Shown piece by piece: positions 44,138 to 52,368 of a stretch of 64,000 nt of DNA. The stretch is from NCBI GenBank assembly GCA_964607135.1, contig CAZSIV010000013.1, forward strand, positions 1-64,000, given 5' to 3'. The notes under the pieces were generated by a model. The model was not told the DNA's origin. It searched no databases and saw nothing but the letters and a program-made list of their open reading frames with translations. Numbering within the stretch: the stretch's first letter is position 1; each line of letters begins with the position of its first letter. Source of the stretch: Metaruminococcus_A sp964607135. Its GTDB lineage: Bacteria > Bacillota > Clostridia > Oscillospirales > Ruminococcaceae. The position numbers were made by a program, and so were the translations under genes.

Positions 44138-44839
44138 TTACTTTTTCTGCCCATAATAGGCGTTCGGGCCGTGTTTGCGGAGAAAATGCTTGTCCAGGAG
44201 CTCCTGCTGCATCGGGGTGGTGACAGCGCCGCGAAGCATTTCCGTGTGCCACGCCATCATCGCAACTTCCTCCAAAACGACTGCGTTGTGAACTGCGTCA
44301 AACGGATCCTTCCCCCAGGTGAACGGCCCATGGCTTTTGACTAGGACGCCCGGAACATAATCGGGGTTAAGCCCTTCAAAACGCTCAACGATCACCTTAC
44401 CGGTGTTGAGCTCATAAGCATCGGCGATTTCCTCAGGAGTCATCGAACGGGTGCAGGGAATCTCCCCATAAAAATAATCTCCCTGTGTCGTGCCGTAAGC
44501 TGGGATTCCCCGCCCCGCCTGGGCCCAGACCGTCGCCCATCGCGAATGGGTGTGGACGACGCCGCCGATGTTCTTAAAATTACGGTAAAACTCCAGATGG
44601 GTGTCAGTATCGGAGGAAGGGTTCAGTTCTCCCTCCACCTTCTTCCCATCCAAGTCAAGGACAACCATATCCTCCGGCTTCATCGCATCGTACTCAACGC
44701 CGCTCGGTTTGATGACGATCAACCCTTTTTCCCTGTCAATCCCAGAGACATTCCCCCAGGTAAAGGTGATCAAATGATGCGCCGGAAGAAGCATATTCGC
44801 TTCATAAACTTTTTGTTTCAGTGTTTCCAGCATGGTCAT
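44138..44839 (-). CDS. araD: L-ribulose-5-phosphate 4-epimerase
   Basis: 233 residues, class II aldolase fold. ITFTWGNVSGID, KPSGVEYD and the metal His pair in GGVVHTHSRWATVWAQ are present, with YGTTQGDYFYGEIPCTR typical of AraD. It converts L-ribulose 5-phosphate to D-xylulose 5-phosphate. It lies 111 bp after araB, so the pair feeds L-arabinose into the pentose phosphate pathway; araA is not in the window. Confidence 0.94.
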   Translation of the reverse strand: MTMLETLKQKVYEANMLLPAHHLITFTWGNVSGIDREKGLIVIKPSGVEYDAMKPEDMVVLDLDGKKVEGELNPSSDTDTHLEFYRNFKNIGGVVHTHSRWATVWAQAGRGIPAYGTTQGDYFYGEIPCTRSMTPEEIADAYELNTGKVIVERFEGLNPDYVPGVLVKSHGPFTWGKDPFDAVHNAVVLEEVAMMAWHTEMLRGAVTTPMQQELLDKHFLRKHGPNAYYGQKK

Positions 44840-44950
44840 CGACTTCCTTTCACAAGAGCATTGAAAGAAAATTTCAAAATCTTTCAGCCCTTTCTCTTTG
44901 TCAGGCCGGCCTCCGACATGGATTCGAACCGGCTTTTGCCAAATAAATTA

Positions 44951-46624
44951 TTATTTGGAGGCCACAACCTCTTTTTTGATGTTTTTCAGCCGCTTCATCA
45001 CATCGTTGGCGCCGCGGCCGAAGTAATCATGGAGCTTTTTGTATTCAGCAAAGAGTTTGTCGTAAATCGCCGCATTCTCCGGGATCGGCGTATAAACGGT
45101 ATCCTTGAGTTTTCCCATGACACTGCCCGCTTCAAAGATGCTGTCATAGCCGCCGCGGTCTTTCCCCGCCGCAACTGCGCCGAAGATGGCAGAGCCGAGC
45201 GCCGGGCCCTGAGAGCTTCCGGAAATCTTGATCGGCATGTTGATGATATCGGCGTAAATCTGCATCGTCATCGGGTCTTTTTCCGCGATGCCGCCCGCAG
45301 CATAGAATTCATTGACCGGAACGCCGCTGCTGCGGAAGGCCTCGATAATCGTACGGGTGCCGTAGGCAGTCGCCTCGATCAAAGCGCGGTAAATCTCCTC
45401 CGGCCTGGTTAAAAGGGTCATACCGAGGATCACGCCGGTTAAATCTACATCGACCAGAACAGAACGGTTTCCGTTCCACCAGTCGAGGGCAATCAGCCCG
45501 CTTTCGCCCGGGCGGAGCTTTTCCGCCTTCTGGCGCAGATATTTATGGATGTTGAGCCCCTTAGCCTTCGCATCAGCAACATATTCGGCGGTGAGGCAAT
45601 TCTCAATAAACCACGCAAAGTGGTCACCCACACAGCTCTGGCCCGCTTCGTACCCGTAAAATCCGGGGAGAATGCCGTCTTCTACTACGCCGCACATTCC
45701 CGGAACCTGTTTTTCCTCGGTACCGAGGAGCATATGGCAGGTGGACGTTCCCATAATTGCAAGCATCTTTCCAGGGCCGTCAATCTTGACAGCCGGGACG
45801 CAGACATGCGCGTCGACATTGCCGACAGCAACTGCAGTTCCAACGCGAAGCCCGGTCAGGCGAGCCGCCTCTTCGGTGATTTCGCCTGCTTTGGAGCCGA
45901 GCGTTTTAATGGTGCGGCTGAGCTTTTCATCTACCACATGCTCTAACCGCGGATCAAGCGCTTTAAAGAATTCATCGGAGGGATATCCGTCCCGCTTGTG
46001 CCAGATCGCCTTATAACCGGCGGTACAGCTGTTCCGGGTTTTCTTTCCGGTCAGCTGCCAGATCACCCAGTCGGTCGCCTCGACGAAGCAGTCCATCGCG
46101 TCATAGACATCCGGCGCCTCGTCTAAGATCTGCCAGATTTTAGGAATCGCCCACTCGGAAGAAATCTTGCCGCCGTAACGGGAAAGCCATTTCTCCCCTC
46201 TCGCCTCGGCGATTTCATTGAGCTTATTCGCCTTGTCCTGCGCCGCATGATGCTTCCAAAGCTTCACATAGGCGTGCGGATTGGACTTGAACTGCTCTAA
46301 GAAGCAAAGCGGCGTGCCGTCCAGCTTCACCGGCAGAACCGTGCAGGCGGTAAAATCGACGCCGATTCCGATGACGTCATCCGGTGAAACATGCGTCTGC
46401 GCGAGTACGTCCGGGATCGTATGTGAAAAAACATCCAGATAATCCTGGGGATCCTCCAACGCCCAGTCCGGACCCAAAGGGGTGCCGTCCGGGAGTGCTT
46501 CATCCATAACCGCATGGGGATATTCAAAAGTACTGCTCGCCAATTCTTCGCCAGTCTGTACATCAACCAGAACCGCTCGTCCGGATAAAGTGCCGAAATC
46601 TACGCCGATCGAATATTTTCCCAT
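44951..46624 (-). CDS. araB: L-ribulokinase
   Basis: 557 residues from ATG 46624 with AAAGGAAGAGG upstream; in-frame sequence to 46702 overlaps the promoter and is not coding. FGGY-kinase features: SIGVDFGTLSGRAVLVD (phosphate 1), GIGVDFTACTVLP and MGTSTCHMLLG; EFYAAGGIAEKDPMTMQIYAD is the C-terminal signature. It phosphorylates L-ribulose. First gene of araB-araD. Confidence 0.94.
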   Translation of the reverse strand: MGKYSIGVDFGTLSGRAVLVDVQTGEELASSTFEYPHAVMDEALPDGTPLGPDWALEDPQDYLDVFSHTIPDVLAQTHVSPDDVIGIGVDFTACTVLPVKLDGTPLCFLEQFKSNPHAYVKLWKHHAAQDKANKLNEIAEARGEKWLSRYGGKISSEWAIPKIWQILDEAPDVYDAMDCFVEATDWVIWQLTGKKTRNSCTAGYKAIWHKRDGYPSDEFFKALDPRLEHVVDEKLSRTIKTLGSKAGEITEEAARLTGLRVGTAVAVGNVDAHVCVPAVKIDGPGKMLAIMGTSTCHMLLGTEEKQVPGMCGVVEDGILPGFYGYEAGQSCVGDHFAWFIENCLTAEYVADAKAKGLNIHKYLRQKAEKLRPGESGLIALDWWNGNRSVLVDVDLTGVILGMTLLTRPEEIYRALIEATAYGTRTIIEAFRSSGVPVNEFYAAGGIAEKDPMTMQIYADIINMPIKISGSSQGPALGSAIFGAVAAGKDRGGYDSIFEAGSVMGKLKDTVYTPIPENAAIYDKLFAEYKKLHDYFGRGANDVMKRLKNIKKEVVASK

Positions 46625-46700
46625 CGTCCTCTTCCTTTCATCTGCCTGCCCTCCATTCGCTAAAAGATACCGGAGGAAGCGGGCTGTATCACATATCCTC

Positions 46701-46729
46701 ATTTTACACTATATCAAGGTTGAAATCAA
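46701..46729 (-). promoter_or_regulatory. SigA-type promoter of araB
   Basis: Minus strand: TTGATT (46724-46729), 17 bp, TAAAAT (46701-46706). It lies about 75 bp before the chosen araB start. Confidence 0.65.
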
Positions 46730-46778
46730 GAGCGAATCGGCCAGATTCTTTTCTCTTTTAATGTGCGCTCGTCCATCC

Positions 46779-48338
46779 TCAAAACATCATCTGCTCTACG
46801 TAATGCTCCATAAAAACCGGATTGGAAGAGAGGCCGATCTCTTCCGCCGCCGACAAAATCGCTTTTTCCCGTTTCACTGCCTCTTGATCAAGCAGGATGA
46901 TCGAGGCTCCGGCTCCCGCGCCGTTTCCGATTACGCGCACCTTTTCTTTCAACTCCGACGGAAAAAGCCCGATTCCCGCAGCGGATGTGAGATCAATATA
47001 AGCGCCGAACCCGCCGGCGAGGTAAAGTGACTCGATCTCCTCCGTTTTGCAGCCCGACTCGTGGAGCAGGGTGCTGATTCCAGCGGCAACGGCTGATTTC
47101 GCAAGCTGCAGTTTGCGGATATCCTGCTGCGTGATGAACACGCCGCTGTCCCCGATCTTCAACGCCGGGAACCCATCGAATTCAATTCCGTAGCGGAAAT
47201 AGTTCTCCTGATCCTCATCAATCCGCCCGGTATCGTCGATCAGCCCCATTCTGACAAAAAGACAGACGGCATCAATGACACCCGAGCCGCAGATTCCGGC
47301 GGGCCGCCCGCCGCCCAGGACAGAATAGAAAATCTCTCCTCCGCTTTCCCAAACCTTGCTGATTGCCCCGTCGGCCGCCGTCATCCCCATCTGCATTCCG
47401 GCGCCTTCAAAGGCGGGGCCCGCCGCCGTAGAACAGCAGTACAGTTTCCCGTGGTGCAGAAGGGCCATCTCCCCGTTGGTGCCCAGGTCGAGCAGAAGAG
47501 CGGTTTGCTGTTCCATCATCCCGCTGGCTAAGATAGAGCAGGTGATATCGCCGCCTACATAAGAGCTGACACAGCCCGGCAGATAGACAAGCGCGGCGGG
47601 CGCGGAATGAAAAACCCCCGGCTCCAGCTCCTCCCCGAAAAGGCTGGCCGGCGTAAACGGATAGACCGCGATTCCATAAGGATCGAGCCCGGTCAGCAGA
47701 TGGAGCATCGTCGTATTTCCGGCGACGACGATCTCCTTTAAGGAATCTGCGTCACAACCGCTGGAGGAAAGCGCGTCTTCAATCATCCGGTCGAGTTGTC
47801 CGACAATCGCTTTCTGAAGCGGCTCCTCCCCGTTTTCATTGCAGTAGTTGATCCGGGAGATCACATCCGCCCCGAATCCGCGCTGCGCGTTCATCCCGCT
47901 GCGGACACAAAGAAGCGCTCCATCTGAAAGGCGGTAGAGATAAACGACGACGGTCGTCGTGCCGATATCCACAGCCAAGCCGCATCCGTCCTTCCAACGA
48001 GGGGCGATATGATGGTTCACTCCGCCGGTTTCGGATAAAACTGCCCCGCCGGAAAGAACTCCATCCAGAAAAACGGCGCAGTCCCCTTCGGCTCTGGCAA
48101 AGCAGGCCAGCCGAATCCCCGCTTTCCGTTCCGCTTCATTCAAAAATTTCAGTTCATCCGGTGAAACGGGGCTGAGCGCGCCGAATGCCTTGACTTTACA
48201 CTTGCCGCAGGTGTGGTTTCCGGCGCAGGGCATTGAAAAAGGATAGCCTTCCTTTTGGAGAAAATCCGAAAGCCGAATCCCCTTTTCAATCTGATAACAG
48301 TCTGTTCGTCCGCCGGCCTTTACTGTAAGCTGACTCAA
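46779..48338 (-). CDS. RACo-like corrinoid-activating ASKHA protein with [2Fe-2S] domain (DUF4445)
   Basis: 519 residues starting at TTG with AGGAGG upstream; the nearby ATG is out of frame. The N-terminal ferredoxin domain has Cys 38, 44, 47 and 79 (PCAGNHTCGKCKV, LACFA). The rest is the ASKHA ATPase of DUF4445, with AVDIGTTTVVVYLY, LDLGTNGEMALLHHG, GAGMQMGMTAADGAI and YLAGGFGAYIDL. In acetogens and methylotrophs such proteins use ATP to reduce inactive Co(II) corrinoid to Co(I). No methyltransferase or corrinoid protein adjoins it here, so its target must lie elsewhere. It is divergent from sigG. Confidence 0.88.
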   Translation of the reverse strand: MSQLTVKAGGRTDCYQIEKGIRLSDFLQKEGYPFSMPCAGNHTCGKCKVKAFGALSPVSPDELKFLNEAERKAGIRLACFARAEGDCAVFLDGVLSGGAVLSETGGVNHHIAPRWKDGCGLAVDIGTTTVVVYLYRLSDGALLCVRSGMNAQRGFGADVISRINYCNENGEEPLQKAIVGQLDRMIEDALSSSGCDADSLKEIVVAGNTTMLHLLTGLDPYGIAVYPFTPASLFGEELEPGVFHSAPAALVYLPGCVSSYVGGDITCSILASGMMEQQTALLLDLGTNGEMALLHHGKLYCCSTAAGPAFEGAGMQMGMTAADGAISKVWESGGEIFYSVLGGGRPAGICGSGVIDAVCLFVRMGLIDDTGRIDEDQENYFRYGIEFDGFPALKIGDSGVFITQQDIRKLQLAKSAVAAGISTLLHESGCKTEEIESLYLAGGFGAYIDLTSAAGIGLFPSELKEKVRVIGNGAGAGASIILLDQEAVKREKAILSAAEEIGLSSNPVFMEHYVEQMMF

Positions 48339-48384
48339 ATTTCATTCCTCCTATGCCGGTTCTATTCTGGAAAATATTGCCCGG

Positions 48385-48415
48385 TGTATGATCTCCCTTT
48401 TTTGCGTTCATACTT
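48385..48415 (+). promoter_or_regulatory. candidate SigG-type promoter of sigG
   Basis: GTATG (48386-48390), an 18-bp spacer, then CATACTT (48409-48415) resembles the forespore SigG consensus (GnATR, 17-18 bp, CATnMTA). Autoregulation of sigG by SigG is established in B. subtilis. The start would be about 35 bp before the sigG ATG. Confidence 0.6.
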
Positions 48416-48455
48416 TTACTGGCTGAACGAAACACAAACAAGGGAGCGGTCGAAA

Positions 48456-49226
48456 ATGCTGATCAACAAAGTGGAAATCTGCGGTGTAAACACCGCAAAG
48501 CTGAAGGTGCTGAAAGAAAAAGAAAAGATGGAACTGCTGGCCCGAACCAAAGACGGAGACCAAAAAGCGAGAGAACAACTGATCAACGGAAACCTCCGGC
48601 TCGTCTTAAGCGTCATCCAGCGTTTCACCAACCGCGGCGAAAATCTGGACGATCTGTTTCAGGTGGGCTGCATCGGACTGATCAAAGCAATCGACCACTT
48701 TGACCTGTCCCATGCAGTCCGCTTTTCCACCTACGCCGTCCCTATGATTTTGGGCGAAATCCGCAGATATCTGCGGGATAACAACTCCGTCCGGGTGAGC
48801 CGCTCCCTCAAGGATATTGCATACAAGGCCATGCAGGTCAAAGAAAGGCTGACCAACGAAACACAGCGGGAGCCGACTGTCGAAGAAATCGCAAAGGAAC
48901 TCGACCTTCCAAAGCACGAAGTCGTTCTTGCGCTCGAAGCGATCGTCGACCCCGTTTCGCTCAACGAACCGATCTATTCCGACGGCGGGGACACCATCTA
49001 TGTCATGGACCAGGTGAGCGACAAAAGCGATGACCACGGCTGGCTCGAGGAGATCGCCTTGAAAGAGGCGATCAGCAAGCTGGCGCCCCGTGAAAAAAAG
49101 ATCCTCTCGCTCCGCTTTTTCGGCGGAAAAACCCAGGTGGAAGTCGCAAGCGAGATCGGCATCTCGCAGGCGCAGGTATCCAGGCTCGAAAAAAGCGCGC
49201 TCGACCGGATCAAAGGGCAGATTTAG
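48456..49226 (+). CDS. sigG: forespore-specific sigma factor SigG
   Basis: 256 residues from ATG 48456, behind AGGGAG; sequence 5' of this is not coding. The start INKVEICGVNTAKL is the SigG-specific segment that binds the anti-sigma factor Gin. Region 2 (GNLRLVLSVIQRFTNRGENL, DLFQVGCIGLIKAIDHFDL), region 3 and region 4 (GISQAQVSRLEKSALDRIK) are complete, and PIYSDGGDTIYVMDQ is typical of SigG. It drives late forespore genes after engulfment, when the SpoIIIA-SpoIIQ channel encoded at 5.6-10.7 kb is working. Confidence 0.96.
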   Translation: MLINKVEICGVNTAKLKVLKEKEKMELLARTKDGDQKAREQLINGNLRLVLSVIQRFTNRGENLDDLFQVGCIGLIKAIDHFDLSHAVRFSTYAVPMILGEIRRYLRDNNSVRVSRSLKDIAYKAMQVKERLTNETQREPTVEEIAKELDLPKHEVVLALEAIVDPVSLNEPIYSDGGDTIYVMDQVSDKSDDHGWLEEIALKEAISKLAPREKKILSLRFFGGKTQVEVASEIGISQAQVSRLEKSALDRIKGQI

Positions 49227-49398
49227 CTTCGCGGCAAGAACCGGGCAAAGCGGATTTTAGACCGGCCAAAGGGCCGCTGCCACATTGTCGGCACCCCTCG
49301 TAAAAACAAACGTTTTTCAGAAAAGGAGAACCCTAACATCCGCGTCTGGGGTATTGCTCCTCGATATTATAACACCGCGGACATCGAAAAATCAATCG

Positions 49399-49426
49399 AG
49401 CCCCTTCTTTTAAGAAGGGGCTTTTC
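49399..49426 (+). terminator. terminator downstream of sigG
   Basis: AGCCCCTTCTT and AAGAAGGGGCT form an 11-bp perfect stem with a two-base loop, followed by TTTCGCTT. It lies 170 bp after the sigG stop. Confidence 0.8.
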
Positions 49427-49643
49427 GCTTGTCCAGATTATCTTTATTTCAAACACCCTTGGTTGACAAAGGCAGCGGAGTGCATCCGTTCACAATACGC
49501 GATACGCGCACGAACCTTTTTCCTCAACTTTAAGCGAATGCCCCACGCAACACGGACGCGCTCTCCGGACCGGACACTTTTCCCAGCTGAACGGGCCGAC
49601 GAAATCCACCCTGTAAAACCATGACTGTCTTTGACAAGAAGGT

Positions 49644-49666
49644 AGCCGGCTTACACAAAGCCGGCT
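49644..49666 (-). terminator. possible terminator of the methyltransferase unit
   Basis: AGCCGGC and GCCGGCT form a 7-bp stem just past the stop codon of the methyltransferase gene. The T-tract after it is poor. Confidence 0.45.
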
Positions 49667-49672
49667 CTGCTT

Positions 49673-50437
49673 TCACCGCTTTTTAGCCAGGTAAAGCTCC
49701 ATCATATCACAGACCGTCAGCATAGAGCCGGCTTTTTCGATCGCCGCCCGAATTTCCCTTTCCAGCTGTATCCGCGTTTCCGCAGGCAGTGCGCGGTGGT
49801 CCGAATAGGTGTTGAGAAGCGCGATATAATTTTCCGCATCGAAACGGCGCGTTTGAAAAAAGCGCTGGGACAAACCGTCTGAAAAACCATACCGCTCCAA
49901 AAGAGCAAGGGAACAGTACCTGTCTGTTTTCGGTTTTCTCGGCGGTTCGCCCGGCCGATACTTTCGATAGACACGTTGGATTTCACCGTGGAGGGAATCC
50001 TCCTCCTGCCCGGGAAAAGGGCTGTTCCAAAACAGCGCCAGCGCTCCCCCATCTTTCAGCAAAGAGTGAACCTTTGGATAGCCGGTCTCTTCCGGAACCC
50101 AGTGAAAGGCCGTGGCGGAATAGACTAATGAAAAGTCGACTCCTTCCGCCTCATATGACTCAAACGGCAGATTGACCATTTGAAAGCCAGGGAACCCCGA
50201 AAATTTTTCCCGGCAATAGTCCGCCAGGCGCACATCCTTTTCAACCGCGGTGACCCGACAGCCCTTTTGCAGAAAAAATTCAGTCGCCTGCCCGGTGCCG
50301 GGACCGATTTCCAAAATTCTCTCCCCAGATGCTATCCCAGAATAATCCCAAACAGCAGAAAAAAGCTCCGGACAGTACCGGGGCCTCATTCTGTCATAAT
50401 TTTCAGCGTCGTCACCAAATGGAGTGTTTTTTTCCAT
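49673..50437 (-). CDS. class I SAM-dependent methyltransferase
   Basis: 254 residues. Motif I is ILEIGPGTGQATEFFLQ with acidic VTAVEKD after it (motif II), and DFSLVYSATAFHWVP is the motif IV region of the Methyltransf_11 group. The substrate is unknown; small-molecule targets are common in this group. AAAGGA precedes the ATG. It is the last gene of the mtaB-purL-side minus-strand run. Confidence 0.85.
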   Translation of the reverse strand: MEKNTPFGDDAENYDRMRPRYCPELFSAVWDYSGIASGERILEIGPGTGQATEFFLQKGCRVTAVEKDVRLADYCREKFSGFPGFQMVNLPFESYEAEGVDFSLVYSATAFHWVPEETGYPKVHSLLKDGGALALFWNSPFPGQEEDSLHGEIQRVYRKYRPGEPPRKPKTDRYCSLALLERYGFSDGLSQRFFQTRRFDAENYIALLNTYSDHRALPAETRIQLEREIRAAIEKAGSMLTVCDMMELYLAKKR

Positions 50438-50470
50438 ACCGTCCTTTTCCTCTCCGCAAACACCTTGCCA

Positions 50471-51457
50471 TTACCGTTTCAACTGGTTTTCACAGAAGGT
50501 TCGGATATCTTCAAAAACCTGCGGACGAATATCCTCGTTGAGAATTTCGTGCCGTTTTCCGGGGTAGAGCTTCGAAGAAACATCCGCATAGCCGCGCTCC
50601 TTTAAAAAGGCCACCGCCTTATTAAATTTTTCCTCATTAATCAAGCAGGGATCGTCCCCGCCGGAAATAAAGAAAATCGGCAGGTCAGGGCGGTGCATCC
50701 CCCAGCCTTTTTTGCTGTAGGTGTTCTGCATCAGCCGGTAGAGGCTGCGGAACCCGTTTGCCGTGAATACGAAGCCGCATTGCGGATCGCTGTCATATTC
50801 CTCCACATTCTGGACAGAACTCGAAACCCAGGAATTTTCGCTGGATGTTTCCCCAAACCTTTTATTGAAGGAGCCGAAAGAAAGGGTCTGGAGAAACCCG
50901 CTGCGATGATGCCCGCCCCGAAAAGCGCCGATCACAGCGGCAACAGCACGCCCAACCCCCGCCAGCGGATTATAGCTCGGCGAGCCGCAGACGATCAACC
51001 CATCGAGCTCACTGTCGTATTTCTTCAGATACGACCGCACGACCATAGAGCCCATGCTGTGTCCGAAAAGGAAAAAGGGAAGATCCGGAAACCGCCTTTT
51101 TCCATACAGCGTCAGCTGATGGAGGTCTTCCACCAAAGATTCCGCACCGTTCTGGTACAGATAGCCGTAATCTTTTTCCGAAAGAACGCTCCCGCCATGC
51201 CCGCGATGATCGTGTATGATGCAGGCAAAACCGTTTTGGCAAAGGTACTCGATCAACGGGCGGTACCGTTCCTTATGCTCGCTCATTCCATGGGCAATCT
51301 GAAAAACAGCCTTTGTTTCCTCTTCAGGAGAAGCAATCCAGACTGCCAGCGGCAGCATGTCCCGGGCCGACGGGAGTTTTACTTCTTCGAGCTTCATTTT
51401 AATTTGCCTTACGATATCGCCGCTCAAAAAACGCCGGAATATTTGTTCAGCCGACAT
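50471..51457 (-). CDS. alpha/beta hydrolase (monoacylglycerol lipase-like)
   Basis: 328 residues from ATG 51457, chosen for AAAGGA five bases upstream; further in-frame sequence to 51508 lacks a site. The serine hydrolase_4 fold shows FQIAHGMSEHKERY, HDHRGHGGS, the nucleophile elbow FLFGHSMGSMV, the acid in ISGGDDPC and the late His in YPGKRHEIL. It has no signal peptide, so it is likely a cytoplasmic lysophospholipase or monoacylglycerol lipase. Confidence 0.88.
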   Translation of the reverse strand: MSAEQIFRRFLSGDIVRQIKMKLEEVKLPSARDMLPLAVWIASPEEETKAVFQIAHGMSEHKERYRPLIEYLCQNGFACIIHDHRGHGGSVLSEKDYGYLYQNGAESLVEDLHQLTLYGKRRFPDLPFFLFGHSMGSMVVRSYLKKYDSELDGLIVCGSPSYNPLAGVGRAVAAVIGAFRGGHHRSGFLQTLSFGSFNKRFGETSSENSWVSSSVQNVEEYDSDPQCGFVFTANGFRSLYRLMQNTYSKKGWGMHRPDLPIFFISGGDDPCLINEEKFNKAVAFLKERGYADVSSKLYPGKRHEILNEDIRPQVFEDIRTFCENQLKR

Positions 51458-51537
51458 CGTTCCTTTCTCCAGATTTGCTGTCATTCCGCCCTTTTGCGGC
51501 GACCTCAAAAGCGCCCCATCATCGACAGAACGCTTTA

Positions 51538-52299
51538 CTATTTGGGCAGGTCATCCGTTTTTGGGGGCAGGATATCCTTTCCCTTCTGCTTCGACTTGGA
51601 AAAGAACGCAATAATTTTATCGTTGAAAATGATTCCAAGGATTGCCGCCGCCCCGGTAATGGCGAAAATCAAAATCATCTCCAGCCATTTGCCCTTGTCG
51701 ATCGCTGCTCCGGCAAAGGTAGAGGTAATGATGGAAGGGATTCTCGCCACCGTTGTGATCGCAAAATATTGCAAAGGCTTGATTTCGGTCAAAGGAACCA
51801 GGTAGGTCAATATATCCTTAGGAGTTCCGGGAATAAAAAACAGGATAAAAACAACCAGATTGAGCTTTTTGTGATTGTGGAGGAACTTGAATTTTTCCGT
51901 GTTTTTGATGTTAATCATGTTGTTGATAAACGAATAGCCCAGCCACTTGACGAGATAATAGATCAGCACCGTCCCGGCGAGAGCGCCGAGCAGACAGGCA
52001 AATAATCCGCCCCACGGCCCGTAAAGCACACCGCCGATCACCTCGATCGGCTCGCCGGGAATCACGGCAAAGACAATCTGGAACACTTGAAGCGCCGCAA
52101 AGATCAGCCAGCCCCAAACGCCGAAAGACAGAATCTGGTCTTTTAACTGGTCGCGGGCCGCCTGATCCTTTAATGCGATGATGTTCGGCAGCAGGAAAAC
52201 CGCCACGGTCAAAGTCAACAGGATAAAGCCGGCAAAAATGGCAAATTTGATCTTGTCCTTCTTCGGCGTACCTTTAATTTTTTCAATCAGCTTTGACAA
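51538..52299 (-). CDS. TVP38/TMEM64 family membrane protein
   Basis: 253 residues, TTG start with AGGAGGG six bases upstream. About six hydrophobic helices; the VTT/SNARE-associated motif appears as FAVIPGEPIEVIGGVLYG and the second as FFIPGTPKDILTYLVPL. Related DedA/TVP38 proteins are linked to lipid flipping and membrane homeostasis. The C-terminus is Lys-rich. It follows purL after 69 bp. Confidence 0.88.
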   Translation of the reverse strand: MSKLIEKIKGTPKKDKIKFAIFAGFILLTLTVAVFLLPNIIALKDQAARDQLKDQILSFGVWGWLIFAALQVFQIVFAVIPGEPIEVIGGVLYGPWGGLFACLLGALAGTVLIYYLVKWLGYSFINNMINIKNTEKFKFLHNHKKLNLVVFILFFIPGTPKDILTYLVPLTEIKPLQYFAITTVARIPSIITSTFAGAAIDKGKWLEMILIFAITGAAAILGIIFNDKIIAFFSKSKQKGKDILPPKTDDLPK

Positions 52300-52368
52300 A
52301 AGCAGCCCTCCTATGCCGGCAGCGATCCTTTTTGACGAAGCTCAAACGCTGTTATTATCATATGCGGA

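Larger units (their letters stand above)
49227..49672. other. gene-free structured stretch behind sigG
   Basis: There is no open frame of substance in these 446 bp. The first 170 bp can fold: GGAG..CTCC encloses CCC..GGG (about 49324-49353), CTCGAT pairs with ATCGAG (about 49355-49400), and a terminator follows, so an RNA on the plus strand is conceivable (sigG 3' end or a separate RNA). On the minus strand TTGATT-18-TATAAT lies at about 49363-49392. Bases 49475-49488 match the start of the family B repeat found at 241-544. Confidence 0.45.

Noticed and set aside
44905..44945. GGTTCGAATCC-like string on the minus strand, suggesting a tRNA 3' half.
   Set aside because: The flanking bases do not pair as a T-arm, and no anticodon arm, D-arm or acceptor stem can be built upstream.
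44951..46702. N-terminal extensions of araB and several other genes.
   Set aside because: Upstream in-frame starts lack ribosome sites and for araB reach into the promoter -10; family starts agree with the shorter forms.
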